From Sphingomonas montana (GTDB taxonomy: Bacteria; Pseudomonadota; Alphaproteobacteria; Sphingomonadales; Sphingomonadaceae): a DNA stretch of 64,000 nucleotides. The stretch spans positions 62,001 through 126,000 of the forward strand of contig NZ_MOLY01000041.1 of NCBI RefSeq assembly GCF_001956315.1. The letters run 5' to 3'. Numbering within the stretch: the first letter of the stretch is position 1; each line of letters opens with the position of its first letter. A model generated the notes under the pieces. That model was not told where the DNA came from. It saw only the letters and a list, made by a program, of their open reading frames with translations, and ran no database searches. Shown here one piece after another: positions 1 through 13,904 of this stretch. Made by a program: the position numbers and the translations under genes.

Positions 1-1
1 G

Positions 2-133
2 GTAGCGGGGCGGACCGTGCGGCTGATCGGGGCGGGCACGCTGTCCGAACGGCTGCGTACCAGCCGGCCTTCGTTCAACGAACTGATCGTGCAGGATGGC
101 GTGCTGGAGGTCCGGCCGCGGGTTTTCGGGTGA
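2..133 (+). CDS. C-terminal end of an unrecognised protein (partial)
   Basis: The frame is open from the first bases and ends at a TGA at 131-133, giving about 43 residues that finish LEVRPRVFG. Codon use is GC-rich like the neighbours, with most third positions G or C, so this is probably the end of a gene that starts before the window. No domain can be named from so short a piece. The next 160 bases hold no gene on either strand that I can support; they contain one copy of a short dispersed repeat. Confidence 0.45.
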   Translation, partial: VAGRTVRLIGAGTLSERLRTSRPSFNELIVQDGVLEVRPRVFG

Positions 134-246
134 CGGCGGCGGACTGAATGCGGTCCGCCCGTTTCGGACCGGAGTGAATTCGGACTAAGGCACGGAGCGG
201 TCCGGTTGGTTCAAGTCTGTTGAGAACCCTGCGCGGAATTCTCGAA

Positions 247-264
247 AGGCTCGAACCAAACGGG
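247..264. repeat. Dispersed 18-bp intergenic repeat, copy 1
   Basis: The 18 bases AGGCTCGAACCAAACGGG recur exactly, inverted, at 39907-39924. A looser relative sits near 38853-38880. All copies are between genes. This is seen directly; the meaning (fragment of a REP-like element) is inference. Confidence 0.5.
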
Positions 265-294
265 ACCTGAATGAGCGATCCTCTCGGACGGAGC

Positions 295-786
295 CTAGTC
301 GACCGGGATCGGTGCCACAGCAACGACGTCGAGGTCGGTCGTCCGGCCGCCGGCGCGGAAGGCGGCGATGTCGCCCGGGACCAGCCCCATCAGCGCGCGA
401 GCTAGCGGGGATGTGAAGGCGATGCGGCCCTCGGCAGGCGTCGCTTCGTCCTCGCCGACCAGATCGACGGTCTGCGTGTCGTCTTCGTCGCGCGCGTAGG
501 TAACGCGCGTGCCGAACGCGACGGTCGTGCCGTCGGGTATCGGCGCGACCTGTGCGGTTGCGCGGCGGGCGTGCCAGTAGCGCAGGTTGCGCCGCACTTC
601 CTTGATCGCCGCTTCGTCGGGGACGGCGGCGAGCGCGGCATCCAAACGCGCCTCCCAATCGGACGCCTGCTGCGCGATCAGCGCGAGGCCACGCGCGGTG
701 ACGAGGTTGGGGCCGGGCGGGATGGGCAGGTCGGGACGCGGTTCGAGATGTTCCTCGTCGCTCTCGCGACGAAATGCGACGGACAT
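295..786 (-). CDS. GreA/GreB-family transcription elongation factor
   Basis: A 163-residue protein of the GreA/GreB family. Such factors bind the RNA polymerase secondary channel and stimulate cleavage of backtracked transcripts. The N-terminal part (about residues 30-75) is helical, matching the coiled-coil finger. The C-terminal half (about 85-160) is the FKBP-like Gre domain, with the recognisable stretch SPLARALMGLVPGDI near residues 124-138. The start MSVAFRRESDEEHLEP is typical of sphingomonad members of this family. It is a divergent paralogue, not the housekeeping GreA, because the N-terminal half matches the usual finger sequence poorly. Whether it activates cleavage or competes with GreA cannot be read from sequence. 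Confidence 0.85.
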   Translation of the reverse strand: MSVAFRRESDEEHLEPRPDLPIPPGPNLVTARGLALIAQQASDWEARLDAALAAVPDEAAIKEVRRNLRYWHARRATAQVAPIPDGTTVAFGTRVTYARDEDDTQTVDLVGEDEATPAEGRIAFTSPLARALMGLVPGDIAAFRAGGRTTDLDVVAVAPIPVD

Positions 787-870
787 TGATGCAGGCTCCG
801 GAAGGGACGTTAGATGTCCGATTAGTGGATCGGACCAGGATAGGCGTCAGCTGTAAGACGGGACGGCCGG

Positions 871-1437
871 TCAGGTCCGCTCATAGGTTCCGATCAGGCG
901 TCCGCGGGCGATGGCCAGCGCCTCGACGACGTCGCGCACCGCGCTACGGCCCGGATGTTCGCCCAGTTCGCTGGGTGCGCCCAGCGCGTAAAGCTGGAAC
1001 ACATAGCGGTGAGGACCATGGCCTTTGGGCGGATCGGGCGCGAGCCAGCCGGTGCGCAGGTAGGAATTGCGGCCGATATGGATGCCGGGATCGTCCACGG
1101 ACATGCCGCCTTCCGTCAGGAATCCCGCAGCGGGGGTGAGGCGGTGGACAATGGCGTGGACGAGCGGCGACAGCAGCGGCGGGTCGGCATCCTCGACGAT
1201 CAGCAGCAGTTCGGCGGCGGTATCGGGAATCGCGTCCCATGCCAGCGGCGGCGACACGCCGGGTCCATCGTCTGTGAAGCGGACCGGCAACGGCGCGCCG
1301 TCCTGGAACGCGGAACTTGTCAGCCGGATCGTGTCGGGGACATCGACCAGCGCGGGGTCCGCCCAGACGAGCCGTTCCAGGCCGGGGCGGATGTCGCGCA
1401 TCGCCTCGCCCAGGCCTTCGGGGATATGTTCGAGCAT
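871..1437 (-). CDS. YbhB/YbcL family protein (PEBP/Raf kinase inhibitor-like)
   Basis: A 188-residue protein of the phosphatidylethanolamine-binding protein superfamily. Family hallmarks are visible: the opening IRLTSSAFQDGAPLP, the DDGPGVSPPLAW segment that builds the anion-binding pocket, VEDADPP, and the late motif PPKGHGPHRYVFQLYAL. The precise bacterial role is not settled. The start at 1437 is chosen because an AAGGAGA ribosome-binding site lies just upstream; a longer in-frame extension to 1662 would run into the rarA coding region and is unlikely. It sits 19 bases downstream of rarA on the same strand and is probably co-transcribed with it. Confidence 0.85.
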   Translation of the reverse strand: MLEHIPEGLGEAMRDIRPGLERLVWADPALVDVPDTIRLTSSAFQDGAPLPVRFTDDGPGVSPPLAWDAIPDTAAELLLIVEDADPPLLSPLVHAIVHRLTPAAGFLTEGGMSVDDPGIHIGRNSYLRTGWLAPDPPKGHGPHRYVFQLYALGAPSELGEHPGRSAVRDVVEALAIARGRLIGTYERT

Positions 1438-1456
1438 GGCGCCTCTCCTTCGGGTG

Positions 1457-2785
1457 CTAAACGCCCCGACCGGGGCGATCGCTCCGCCGGTCGGCACGGA
1501 GCCCGTCCCAATAAGCGAGACGCTCGGCGATCTTCGCCTCGAACCCGCGCGGGACGGGGACGTAAAAGGTCTGCGGCGCCATTTCCGACGGCCAGTAATC
1601 GTCGCCGGAAAAGGCGTCCGGCTGGTCGTGATCGTAATGATAGCCGCTGCCGTAGCCGACATCCTTCATGAGCTTGGTCGATCCGTTCAGGATCAGCTTG
1701 GGCGGCATCAGCGATCCGGTTTCCCTGGCGGACCGGGCCGCCGCCTTCCACGCGGCATAGCCGGCGTTCGATTTGGGCGCGGTCGCGAGGTAGACACAGG
1801 CGTTGGCGATCGCCAGTTCACCCTCCGGCGAACCGAGGAAATCATAGCTGTCCTTGGCGGCGAGGCACTGGACCAGCGCCTGCGGGTCGGCAAGGCCGAT
1901 ATCCTCCGACGCCATCCGCACCAGCCGGCGGAGCAGGAACAGCGGCTCCTCCCCCGCCACCAGCATGCGCGCGAGATAGTAGAGCGCCGCCTGCGGATCC
2001 GAGCCGCGCACGGCCTTGTGGAGCGCCGAGATGAGGTTGTAATGTCCCTCGCGATCCTTGTCATACACGGCCATCCGGCGGTGGAGGAGGGCGGCCAGCC
2101 CGGCGGGGTCGAGCGGGGCGGGGACGGCGATGCCGAACAGCGTTTCCGCCTGGTTCAGCAGGAAGCGGCCGTCGCCGTCCGCCGATGCGATGAGTGCGGC
2201 CCGCGCGTCGGGAAGCAGCGGGAGCGGGCGTTCCTCGACAGCCTCCGCACGATCGAGCAGGCCACCCAGCGCAACCGCATCGAGCCGGTTGAGGATCAGG
2301 ACCTGCGCGCGGCTGAGCAGCGCGGCGTTGAGTTCAAACGAGGGATTCTCGGTGGTTGCGCCAACCAGCACGACGGTGCCGTCCTCGACATAGGGCAGGA
2401 AGCCGTCCTGCTGCGCGCGGTTGAAGCGGTGGATCTCGTCCACGAACAGCAGCGTGCGCTGGCCCAGCCGACGATGGTCGCGCGCCTCGGCGAAGATCTT
2501 CTTCAGCTCCGCCACGCCGGAGAAGACGGCCGAGACCGCAGCGTAACGCAGCCCGACCGCGTCGGCGAGCAGCCGCGCGATCGTGGTCTTGCCCGTACCG
2601 GGCGGCCCCCACAGGATGATCGACGACATCCGCCCGGCCGCGACCATCCGCCCGATCGCGCCGTCCGCACCGACGAGATGGTCCTGACCGATAACCTCCG
2701 CCAGCGTGGCCGGACGCAGCCGGTCCGCGAGTGGTGCGGTATCTTGCGACGCGCTGGGATCGGGGGCGGGGGCGAACAGGTCCAT
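1457..2785 (-). CDS. rarA: Replication-associated recombination protein A (RarA/MgsA AAA+ ATPase)
   Basis: A 442-residue AAA+ ATPase of the RarA/MgsA/WRNIP1 family, acting at stalled replication forks. Walker A GPPGTGKT lies at residues 60-67 and Walker B with DEIH at about 116-119. Next come the sensor-1 segment VGATTENPSF and the C-terminal region rich in RDHYNLISALHK-like sequence (here EGHYNLISALHK), characteristic of the family and involved in tetramer formation. Length matches the family. The N-terminal MDLFAP resembles the short SSB/clamp-interacting opening seen in other members. The gene begins a two-gene run with the YbhB/YbcL gene. Confidence 0.95.
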   Translation of the reverse strand: MDLFAPAPDPSASQDTAPLADRLRPATLAEVIGQDHLVGADGAIGRMVAAGRMSSIILWGPPGTGKTTIARLLADAVGLRYAAVSAVFSGVAELKKIFAEARDHRRLGQRTLLFVDEIHRFNRAQQDGFLPYVEDGTVVLVGATTENPSFELNAALLSRAQVLILNRLDAVALGGLLDRAEAVEERPLPLLPDARAALIASADGDGRFLLNQAETLFGIAVPAPLDPAGLAALLHRRMAVYDKDREGHYNLISALHKAVRGSDPQAALYYLARMLVAGEEPLFLLRRLVRMASEDIGLADPQALVQCLAAKDSYDFLGSPEGELAIANACVYLATAPKSNAGYAAWKAAARSARETGSLMPPKLILNGSTKLMKDVGYGSGYHYDHDQPDAFSGDDYWPSEMAPQTFYVPVPRGFEAKIAERLAYWDGLRADRRSDRPGRGV

Positions 2786-2860
2786 CGCCGATCGATATAG
2801 GGGGGCGGGGTGAGGGTGGCCAACTTTGTCGCGCCGGTCCGCGACCGGTTCCCCGGGCAG

Positions 2861-2948
2861 TCGTCATCCCGGCGGGGGCCGGAATATCGTTTGGGCTTGG
2901 GCTGGGTGCTCTACCGGATCGAAATCCCGGCCAGCGCCGGGATGACGG
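2861..2948. repeat. Inverted pair of REP-like palindromes
   Basis: Two copies of a short palindromic element face each other between rarA and the glycosyltransferase gene: 2861-2888 and 2921-2948. The core is a stem CCCGGC...GCCGGG flanked by ATGACG on one side. Related copies occur at 24037-24064 and 26725-26752. The pair could fold into a cruciform or a long RNA hairpin in the roughly 200-base gap upstream of rarA. Confidence 0.7.
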
Positions 2949-2984
2949 TTCTGGTTGGGCCGAGAAAGCGACGCGCCGCTGCAT

Positions 2985-4163
2985 TCAGCCCAGCGGGCCT
3001 TTCGGAGCTTTGCCGCCGTTGCGGCGATGTTCGGCGATGCGGAGATAGGCGTCGAGCAGCGTCTGGTTGACCGCGTCCCAGGTGTAGCGTTGCGAAGCGC
3101 GTTCGCCGGCCGCGCCGGCCGCACGGCGGAGGGCATGATCGCCGACATAGGTGGCTAGGGTGTCGGCGAAGGCCTCCACCCCACCCGGTGCGATCAGCCG
3201 GCCGCTGACGCCGTCGTCGATCAGGCTTTCGCTGCCGATCGCGCGGGCGGCGACGACGGGCAGGCCGACCGCCATCGCTTCCAGCGTGACGTTGCCGAAC
3301 GTCTCGGTGACCGACGGGTTGAAGAACAGGTCCATCGATGCCAGCGCGCGACCGAGGTCGGCCCCCGTCTGCTGGCCGGTGAAGATCGCGTCGGGCAGGC
3401 GTTGTTCGAACCAGGCGCGCGCCGGCCCTTCGCCCACGATCAGGACGCGGTGCGCGATGCCGCGCCGGCGGAGGCGGTCGACCGTGTCGGAGAACACGTC
3501 CAGCCCCTTCTCCATCACCAGCCGGCCGAGGAAGCCGATCACCACGGCATCGTCGGCCAGCCCCAGCGAGCGTCGCCAGTCCATGCTGCGCCGGTCGGGT
3601 GTGAAGATCTCACGGTCCACGCCGCGCGACCAGATGCCGACATCGTAATTCATGCGCTGTTCGCGCAGCAGTTGCGCCATCGATTCGGACGGTGCGAAGA
3701 TCGCGTCGCACCGCCGGTAGAAGCGGCGCAGGATCGCGGCCACCGCCGGTTCGAGAAAGGTCAACCCGTAATAGCGCGGATAGGTTTCGAAGCGGGTGTG
3801 GACCGAGGCGACGACCGGCACGCCGCGCGCGCGCGCGATGGTGACGGCGCGGTGGCTGACAAATTCGGGGCTGGCGACATGGACCATGTTCGGCGCAAAC
3901 GCCTTGAGATCGGCGCGCGCATGCGGCGAGATAAGCAGCGGGAGGCGATATTCGCCGCGGCCGGGGAAGGGCACGGACGGAATGTTGACGACCTTGCCCA
4001 CCGACGCGAAGGCGGGTCTATCGGTGCGCGGGGAATAGATCCGGACCTGCGCACCCTGTCGCTGCAGATATCCGACGAGGCGGTTGAGCGCCTGGTTTGC
4101 ACCATCCCGCACATAATTATAATTGCCGCTGAAAAGCGCGACGCGAAGTTCGGTTGGCTGCAT
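2985..4163 (-). CDS. Glycosyltransferase family 4 (group 1) protein
   Basis: A 392-residue GT-B glycosyltransferase. The N-terminal Rossmann-like half starts ELRVALFSGNYNYVRDGANQALN and contains the HVASPEF and SVHTRFETYPRYY segments typical of enzymes related to MgtA/SqdX (mannosyl- or sulfoquinovosyl-type transferases). The C-terminal half has the nucleotide-sugar site with GFLGRLVMEKGLDV and the ExxE-type motif ETFGNVTLEAMAVGLPVV. It probably uses a nucleotide sugar to glycosylate a lipid or glycan; sphingomonads use such enzymes for glycosphingolipids and envelope polysaccharides, but the substrate is not evident. It stands alone on its strand, with no sugar-pathway genes beside it. Confidence 0.85.
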   Translation of the reverse strand: MQPTELRVALFSGNYNYVRDGANQALNRLVGYLQRQGAQVRIYSPRTDRPAFASVGKVVNIPSVPFPGRGEYRLPLLISPHARADLKAFAPNMVHVASPEFVSHRAVTIARARGVPVVASVHTRFETYPRYYGLTFLEPAVAAILRRFYRRCDAIFAPSESMAQLLREQRMNYDVGIWSRGVDREIFTPDRRSMDWRRSLGLADDAVVIGFLGRLVMEKGLDVFSDTVDRLRRRGIAHRVLIVGEGPARAWFEQRLPDAIFTGQQTGADLGRALASMDLFFNPSVTETFGNVTLEAMAVGLPVVAARAIGSESLIDDGVSGRLIAPGGVEAFADTLATYVGDHALRRAAGAAGERASQRYTWDAVNQTLLDAYLRIAEHRRNGGKAPKGPLG

Positions 4164-4330
4164 CGCGCGCCCCTAGCCTGTCCTGCCGGACGATACCACC
4201 GGAACCGGCCTGAACCCGCATCGGGCTGTCGGACCAGGGTACAGCGCCCGATATCGCTGTGAACGGTCGCAGCACAGGACCGTGGTCGGATGGGGCGGGG
4301 GATGTCCGCCCCATCCGCGACGATGGTCGC

Positions 4331-4687
4331 CTATTTCAGATGTGCGGATAGATGCTTGTTCATCTCGAACATGCTCACGCTCTTCTTGCCGAAGATCTTC
4401 TCCAGCTTCGCATCGGCGTTGATCTGGCGCTTGTCCTTGGGATCCTGAAGATCGTTCTTCTTGATATATTCCCACATCTTGGACACTACCTCACCGCGGG
4501 CGATAGGATCGTTGCCGACGATCTCGCCAAGTTCGGCGGACGGCTGGACCGGCTTGTGGATGCCGTCGGTGCGCTTGCCGCCTTCCGGAGCGGTTTTCGG
4601 CGCAGCGGCCTTCTTCGGCGCGGCGGCCTTCTTGGCGGCGGGCTTGGCCTCGTCCTTCGTGGCCGGATCGGCCTTCTTGGCTACCAT
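4331..4687 (-). CDS. SWIB/MDM2 domain protein with histone-H1-like tail
   Basis: A 118-residue protein in two parts. Residues 1-45 are a low-complexity tail of repeated alanine, lysine and proline, like bacterial histone-H1-like tails. Residues 46-118 form a SWIB domain (VQPSAELGEIVG ... VVSKMWEYIKKNDLQDPKDK ... FEMNKHLSAHLK). SWIB domains occur in eukaryotic chromatin remodelers and in some bacteria including Chlamydia, where one member is fused to topoisomerase I. A nucleoid or chromosome-compaction role is plausible but unproven. It lies downstream of rpoC, separated by 283 bases, and likely has its own promoter. Confidence 0.85.
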   Translation of the reverse strand: MVAKKADPATKDEAKPAAKKAAAPKKAAAPKTAPEGGKRTDGIHKPVQPSAELGEIVGNDPIARGEVVSKMWEYIKKNDLQDPKDKRQINADAKLEKIFGKKSVSMFEMNKHLSAHLK

Positions 4688-4970
4688 CGTCTCGTCTCCC
4701 TGATGTCGAACGGTTCACTGAACGTCCGTCCTGCACGGATTGTTGCGTTTTTCCGCGGTGGCGACAAGAGGCCGCGGCCCGGCGGTGTATTCGATGCGGG
4801 GAACAGCGCGGGACAGGGATCCCGAGCGCGACAACGTACGATCTAACGGAGTGCCGATCCAAACGGAACAGTAGGCCGGACAGGCGGGATCACCAGCCGC
4901 CAGAACGGACAACGCCGCCGCCCCCATTCGGGAACGACGGCGTTATCCGCGTGCGCGATCGACCGGATGG

Positions 4971-9272
<4,302 letters not shown>

Positions 9273-9428
9273 GGAAGAACCTCTTCTCGAAACTTGCCCC
9301 GCGCCCCGGTGAGGGGAGAGGGAGGGGCCCGCCGCGCCTTCGCGGTGGGAGGGTGAGGGGGCCTGGCTGCTCGCTAGGCTCGCCCCTCTCCCCGGCCCTC
9401 TCCCGCACGCGGGAGAGGGAGCAGAAGG
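9273..9428 (-). other. rpoB-rpoC spacer with pyrimidine-rich inverted repeats
   Basis: The gap between rpoB and rpoC contains several copies of CCCTCTCCC-type sequence in both orientations. One perfect 10-bp hairpin is at 9396-9405 / 9410-9419 with a CACG loop. There is no T tract after it on the minus strand, so it is unlikely to terminate transcription; it may stabilise or pause the bicistronic message, or be an ordinary dispersed repeat. Confidence 0.5.
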
Positions 9429-12400
9429 TTACTCGGCGGCGTCGGCCAGCTCTTCGGCGGTCGGTTCGTGGGTGTTGAGTTCCACGTTCAGGCCGAGCGA
9501 GCGCATTTCCTTGACCAGCACGTTGAAGCTTTCCGGAATGCCGGCCTCGAACGTGTCGTCGCCCTTGACGATCGCCTCGTAGACCTTGGTGCGGCCGACG
9601 ACGTCGTCGGACTTCACCGTCAGCATTTCCTGCAACGTGTAGGCGGCGCCGTAGGCCTGGAGTGCCCAGACCTCCATCTCGCCGAAGCGCTGACCACCGA
9701 ACTGCGCCTTACCACCCAGCGGCTGCTGCGTGACGAGCGAGTAGGGGCCGATCGACCGGGCGTGTATCTTGTCGTCCACAAGATGATGCAGCTTGAGCAT
9801 GTAGATGTAGCCCACCGTCACCTTGCGATCGAACATTTCGCCGGTGCGGCCGTCGAACAGGTCCGACTGACCGCTTTCGTCGAGACCCGCGAGACGCAGC
9901 ATCGCTGCCACGTCCGCTTCGCGGGCGCCGTCGAACACCGGCGTCGCCATCGGCACGCCGTTCTTCAGGACGGCGGCCAGGTCGACGATCTGTTCGTCGG
10001 TCCGGCTGTCGATGTCGGCATGATACTGCTCGCCATAAACCGTCTTCAACCGCTCCTTGACCGCTTCCGGCGGGGAGCCGGCCGCGGTGACGCCGTCCGG
10101 ATTGGCTTCGCGCCATTCCTCGAGCGCCTGCGTGACCTGCTGCCCCAGGCCGCGTGCGGCCCAGCCCAGATGCGTCTCGAAGATCTGACCCACGTTCATG
10201 CGCGACGGCACGCCGAGCGGGTTGAGCACGATATCGACCGGCGTCCCGTCGGCGAGGAACGGCATGTCCTCGTTCGGCAGGATGCGGCTGATGACGCCCT
10301 TGTTCCCGTGACGGCCGGCCATCTTGTCGCCCGGCTGCAGCTTGCGCTTCACCGCGACGAACACCTTGACCATCTTCAGCACGCCCGGCGGCAGCTCGTC
10401 GCCGCGCTGCAGCTTCTCGACACGGTCCTCGAACCGCTTCACGATGATGCTGACCGCGTCGTCATACTGCGCCTTCACGGCCTCCAGATCGGACTGGCGG
10501 GCGTCGTCGGCGACGGCGAACTTCCACCAGTCGCGCTTCTCGACGGTGTCGAGCAGCGCCTGGTCGATCGCCGTTCCCTTGCGGATGCCCTTGGGGGCGG
10601 CCGCAGCGGTCTGGCCGACCAGCATGTCCTGCAGGCGGGCGTAGGAGGACCGGTTGAGGATGCCGCGTTCGTCTTCGCGATCCTTGGTCAGCCGGTCGAT
10701 CTCCTCGCGCTCGATCGCCATCGCGCGCTCGTCCTTGTCGATACCGTGACGGTTGAAGACGCGGACGTCGACGACCGTACCGGACACGCCCGGCGGCAGG
10801 CGAAGCGAGGTGTCGCGCACGTCCGACGCCTTTTCGCCGAAGATGGCGCGGAGAAGCTTCTCCTCCGGCGTCATCGGCGATTCACCCTTCGGCGTGATCT
10901 TGCCGGCGAGGATATCGCCCGGCTCGACCTCGGCCCCGACATAGACGATGCCCGCCTCGTCGAGGTTGCGCAGCGCCTCTTCACCCACATTCGGGATGTC
11001 GCGGGTGATATCCTCCGGCCCGAGCTTGGTGTCTCGGGCCATCACTTCGAACTCGTCGATATGGATCGACGTGAACACGTCGTCCTTCACGATCCGTTCG
11101 GAGATGAGGATTGAATCCTCGTAGTTGTACCCGTTCCACGGCATGAACGCGACGAGGGTGTTCCGGCCGAGCGCCAGTTCGCCGAACTCGGTCGACGGAC
11201 CGTCGGCCAGCACGGTGCCCCTGTCGACGATGTCACCGACCTTCACCAACGGACGCTGGTTGATGCAGGTCGACTGGTTCGACCGCTGGAACTTCATCAG
11301 CGTGTAGATATCGACGCCGGACTTGCCGGCTTCGATGCCCTCCGTCGCGCGGATGACGATGCGGGCGGCGTCGACCTGGTCGACCACGCCGCCGCGCTTG
11401 GCGGAGATGGCGGCGCCGGAGTCCCGGGCCACGGTCTCTTCCATGCCGGTACCGACGAACGGCGCCTCGGCACGGACCAGCGGCACGGCCTGACGCTGCA
11501 TGTTGGAGCCCATCAGCGCGCGATTGGCGTCATCGTTTTCCAGGAACGGAATGAGCGATGCGGCCACGGACACGAGCTGCTTGGGGCTGACGTCCATCAG
11601 CGTGATGTGGTCGCGCGGGGCAATCAGGAACTCGCCGGCCTCGCGGCTGGAGATGATCTCCTCGACGAAGCCGCCAGTCTCGTCCAGCTCGGCATTGGCC
11701 TGCGCGATCGTGTGCTTGGCTTCCTCCATGGCGGAGAGATACACGACCTCGTCCGACACCTTGCCGTCGATGACCTTGCGGTACGGCGTCTCGATGAAGC
11801 CGTACTTGTTCACGCGGCTGAACGACGCCAGCGAGTTGATCAGACCGATGTTCGGGCCTTCCGGCGTTTCGATCGGGCAGATGCGGCCATAATGCGTCGG
11901 GTGAACGTCGCGGACCTCGAAGCCGGCGCGCTCACGCGTCAGACCACCGGGCCCGAGTGCGGACACGCGACGCTTGTGCGTCACTTCGGACAGCGGGTTC
12001 GTCTGATCCATGAACTGCGACAGCTGCGACGAGCCGAAGAATTCACGCACCGCGGCGACCGCCGGCTTGGCGTTGATAAGGTCGTTCGGCATGACCGTCG
12101 ACACGTCGACCGAGGACATCCGCTCCTTCACGGCACGCTCCATGCGGAGCAGGCCGACGCGGTACTGGTTCTCGAGCAGCTCGCCCACCGAACGCACGCG
12201 GCGGTTGCCGAGATTGTCGATGTCGTCGATCTCGCCCTTGCCGTCCTTGAGGTTCACAAGCGTCTTGACGACCTCGAGAATATCCTCGGCGCGCAGCGTG
12301 GTGACCGTGTCCTCGACATCGAGGTCGAGGCGCATGTTGAGCTTCACGCGGCCGACGGCGGACAGGTCGTAGCGTTCCGGGTCGAAGAACAGCCCGGAGA

Positions 12401-13592
12401 ACAGCGATTCCGCGGTTTCCTTCGTCGGCGGTTCGCCGGGGCGCATGACTCGGTAGATTTCGGACAGCGCATGGTCGCGCTCCTCGACCTTGTCGGCCTT
12501 GAGCGTGTTGCGGATCCACGGACCGGTCGAGACATGGTCGATGTCGAGCAGTTCGAGCTTCTCGATGCCGGCGGCGTCGAGCATCTCGAGATTCTCGGGG
12601 CTGACTTCGTCGCCGGCCTCGATGTAGATCCGGCCGGTGGCCTCGTCGATCAGGTCGAACGCGCTGTAGCGGCCGAAAATCTCCTCGGTGGGGATCAGCA
12701 GCATCGACAGGCCGTCCTTGGCCGCCTTGTTGGCGGCGCGCGGGCTGATCTTGGTGCCGGCGGGGAACACGGCCTCGCCGGTCTCCGCGTTCACGACGTC
12801 GAACGACGGCTTCTGGCCGCGCCAATTCTCGACGACGTAAGGCACCTGCCAGCCACCCTGGCCGCGGACATAGGTCGCCGTGCCGTAGAAGTGGTTGAGG
12901 ATGTCCTCGTCGTTCATGCCGAGCGCGTAGAGCAACGTCGTGACCGGCAGCTTGCGCTTCCGATCGATGCGGACGTTGACGATGTCCTTGGCGTCGAATT
13001 CGAAGTCGAGCCACGAACCGCGATACGGGATGACGCGGGCGGCGAAGAGATACTTGCCCGAGGCGTGCGTCTTGCCGCGGTCATGATCGAACAGGACGCC
13101 CGGCGAACGGTGCATCTGGCTGACGATCACGCGTTCCGTGCCGTTGACGATGAACGTGCCGTTCGACGTCATGAGCGGCATGTCGCCCATGTAGACGTCC
13201 TGCTCCTTGATATCGAGCACCGAGCGGGTTTCCGTGTCCGGATCCACTTCGAACACGATCAGGCGCAGTGTGACGCGCATTGGCGCCGCATAGGTGATGC
13301 CGCGCTGGCGGCACTCGTCCGTATCAAACTTCGGCTCTTCCAGCTCGTAGTTCACGAAATCGAGCTCGGCGGTGCCGGCGAAGTCGCGGATCGGGAAGAC
13401 GCTGCGCAGCGTCTTTTCCAGGCCGGAGATGTAACTGTCCTCGGGTCGCGAGCGCAGGAAATGCTCGTAGCTCTCGCGCTGCACCTCGATCAGGTTCGGC
13501 ATCTGCACGACTTCGTGGATGTTGCCGAACACCTTGCGGATGCGCTTCTTCGCGGCACCTTGCACGGTTGGGGTGATTGCCTGGGTCGCCAT
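9429..13592 (-). CDS. rpoB: DNA-directed RNA polymerase subunit beta
   Basis: A 1387-residue beta subunit. Recognisable parts are the fork and rifampicin region ([32 protein letters not shown]), the nucleotide-binding stretch around [11 protein letters not shown], and the C-terminal [29 protein letters not shown]. The start at 13592 ([23 protein letters not shown]) is chosen because an AAGGAT site lies upstream and the longer frame to 13886 has no family match. The Rif-region motif looks wild type, with D, S and H at the usual positions (MDQTN, THKRR, SALGPGG). No rplJ or rplL gene precedes it in the window. Confidence 0.99.
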   Translation of the reverse strand: MATQAITPTVQGAAKKRIRKVFGNIHEVVQMPNLIEVQRESYEHFLRSRPEDSYISGLEKTLRSVFPIRDFAGTAELDFVNYELEEPKFDTDECRQRGITYAAPMRVTLRLIVFEVDPDTETRSVLDIKEQDVYMGDMPLMTSNGTFIVNGTERVIVSQMHRSPGVLFDHDRGKTHASGKYLFAARVIPYRGSWLDFEFDAKDIVNVRIDRKRKLPVTTLLYALGMNDEDILNHFYGTATYVRGQGGWQVPYVVENWRGQKPSFDVVNAETGEAVFPAGTKISPRAANKAAKDGLSMLLIPTEEIFGRYSAFDLIDEATGRIYIEAGDEVSPENLEMLDAAGIEKLELLDIDHVSTGPWIRNTLKADKVEERDHALSEIYRVMRPGEPPTKETAESLFSGLFFDPERYDLSAVGRVKLNMRLDLDVEDTVTTLRAEDILEVVKTLVNLKDGKGEIDDIDNLGNRRVRSVGELLENQYRVGLLRMERAVKERMSSVDVSTVMPNDLINAKPAVAAVREFFGSSQLSQFMDQTNPLSEVTHKRRVSALGPGGLTRERAGFEVRDVHPTHYGRICPIETPEGPNIGLINSLASFSRVNKYGFIETPYRKVIDGKVSDEVVYLSAMEEAKHTIAQANAELDETGGFVEEIISSREAGEFLIAPRDHITLMDVSPKQLVSVAASLIPFLENDDANRALMGSNMQRQAVPLVRAEAPFVGTGMEETVARDSGAAISAKRGGVVDQVDAARIVIRATEGIEAGKSGVDIYTLMKFQRSNQSTCINQRPLVKVGDIVDRGTVLADGPSTEFGELALGRNTLVAFMPWNGYNYEDSILISERIVKDDVFTSIHIDEFEVMARDTKLGPEDITRDIPNVGEEALRNLDEAGIVYVGAEVEPGDILAGKITPKGESPMTPEEKLLRAIFGEKASDVRDTSLRLPPGVSGTVVDVRVFNRHGIDKDERAMAIEREEIDRLTKDREDERGILNRSSYARLQDMLVGQTAAAAPKGIRKGTAIDQALLDTVEKRDWWKFAVADDARQSDLEAVKAQYDDAVSIIVKRFEDRVEKLQRGDELPPGVLKMVKVFVAVKRKLQPGDKMAGRHGNKGVISRILPNEDMPFLADGTPVDIVLNPLGVPSRMNVGQIFETHLGWAARGLGQQVTQALEEWREANPDGVTAAGSPPEAVKERLKTVYGEQYHADIDSRTDEQIVDLAAVLKNGVPMATPVFDGAREADVAAMLRLAGLDESGQSDLFDGRTGEMFDRKVTVGYIYMLKLHHLVDDKIHARSIGPYSLVTQQPLGGKAQFGGQRFGEMEVWALQAYGAAYTLQEMLTVKSDDVVGRTKVYEAIVKGDDTFEAGIPESFNVLVKEMRSLGLNVELNTHEPTAEELADAAE

Positions 13593-13703
13593 GGATAATC
13601 CTTCGCGCTCAAATTCGTCGGCACGCTGTGGCAGCGCGCCGTGAAACCGGTTCGTCGCGGTCACCGCCTGCAAAAGGGCGGGACCGCAGATACGCAGCAC
13701 GAC

Positions 13704-13738
13704 AAAAAACTGCGGCATCCGAGCGGATATCGCAGTTT
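13704..13738 (-). terminator. Intrinsic terminator or attenuator 110 nt upstream of rpoB
   Basis: On the minus strand an 8-bp stem (AAACTGCG / CGCAGTTT, at 13731-13738 and 13707-13714) with an inner 5-bp stem (ATCCG/CGGAT) is followed at once by a run of six T. This is a classic factor-independent terminator. It ends the unit of the exported-protein genes at 13905-16500. It also lies within the long leader region of rpoB, so if the rpoB promoter is upstream of it, it would act as an attenuator. Confidence 0.75.
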
Positions 13739-13904
13739 CAGCGTCATGATTTCCGGTCTTCCCAATGCGTCGCGATCCGTCGCGCAATGTCGGATCGTGT
13801 CCCGGGGAGGCCGGACCGCCGCGGTCCCCCTCGAAAGGCGGCGCGGCTATAGGAACCCATATAGAAGATCGGTGTTGGAAAGCCAACCCCGCTTGTGTCT
13901 GTCG

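Noticed and set aside
1438-1662. N-terminal extension of the YbhB/YbcL gene
   Set aside because: It would overlap rarA coding sequence and has no family match; the ATG at 1437 has AAGGAGA.
9273-9428. A terminator between rpoB and rpoC
   Set aside because: The hairpin has no T run, and rpoC must be transcribed with rpoB.
11607-13598. A 663-residue plus-strand frame
   Set aside because: Antisense shadow of rpoB.
13593-13886. N-terminal extension of rpoB by 98 residues
   Set aside because: The extra residues match no beta subunit, the frame crosses a terminator, and the ATG at 13592 has a good ribosome-binding site.
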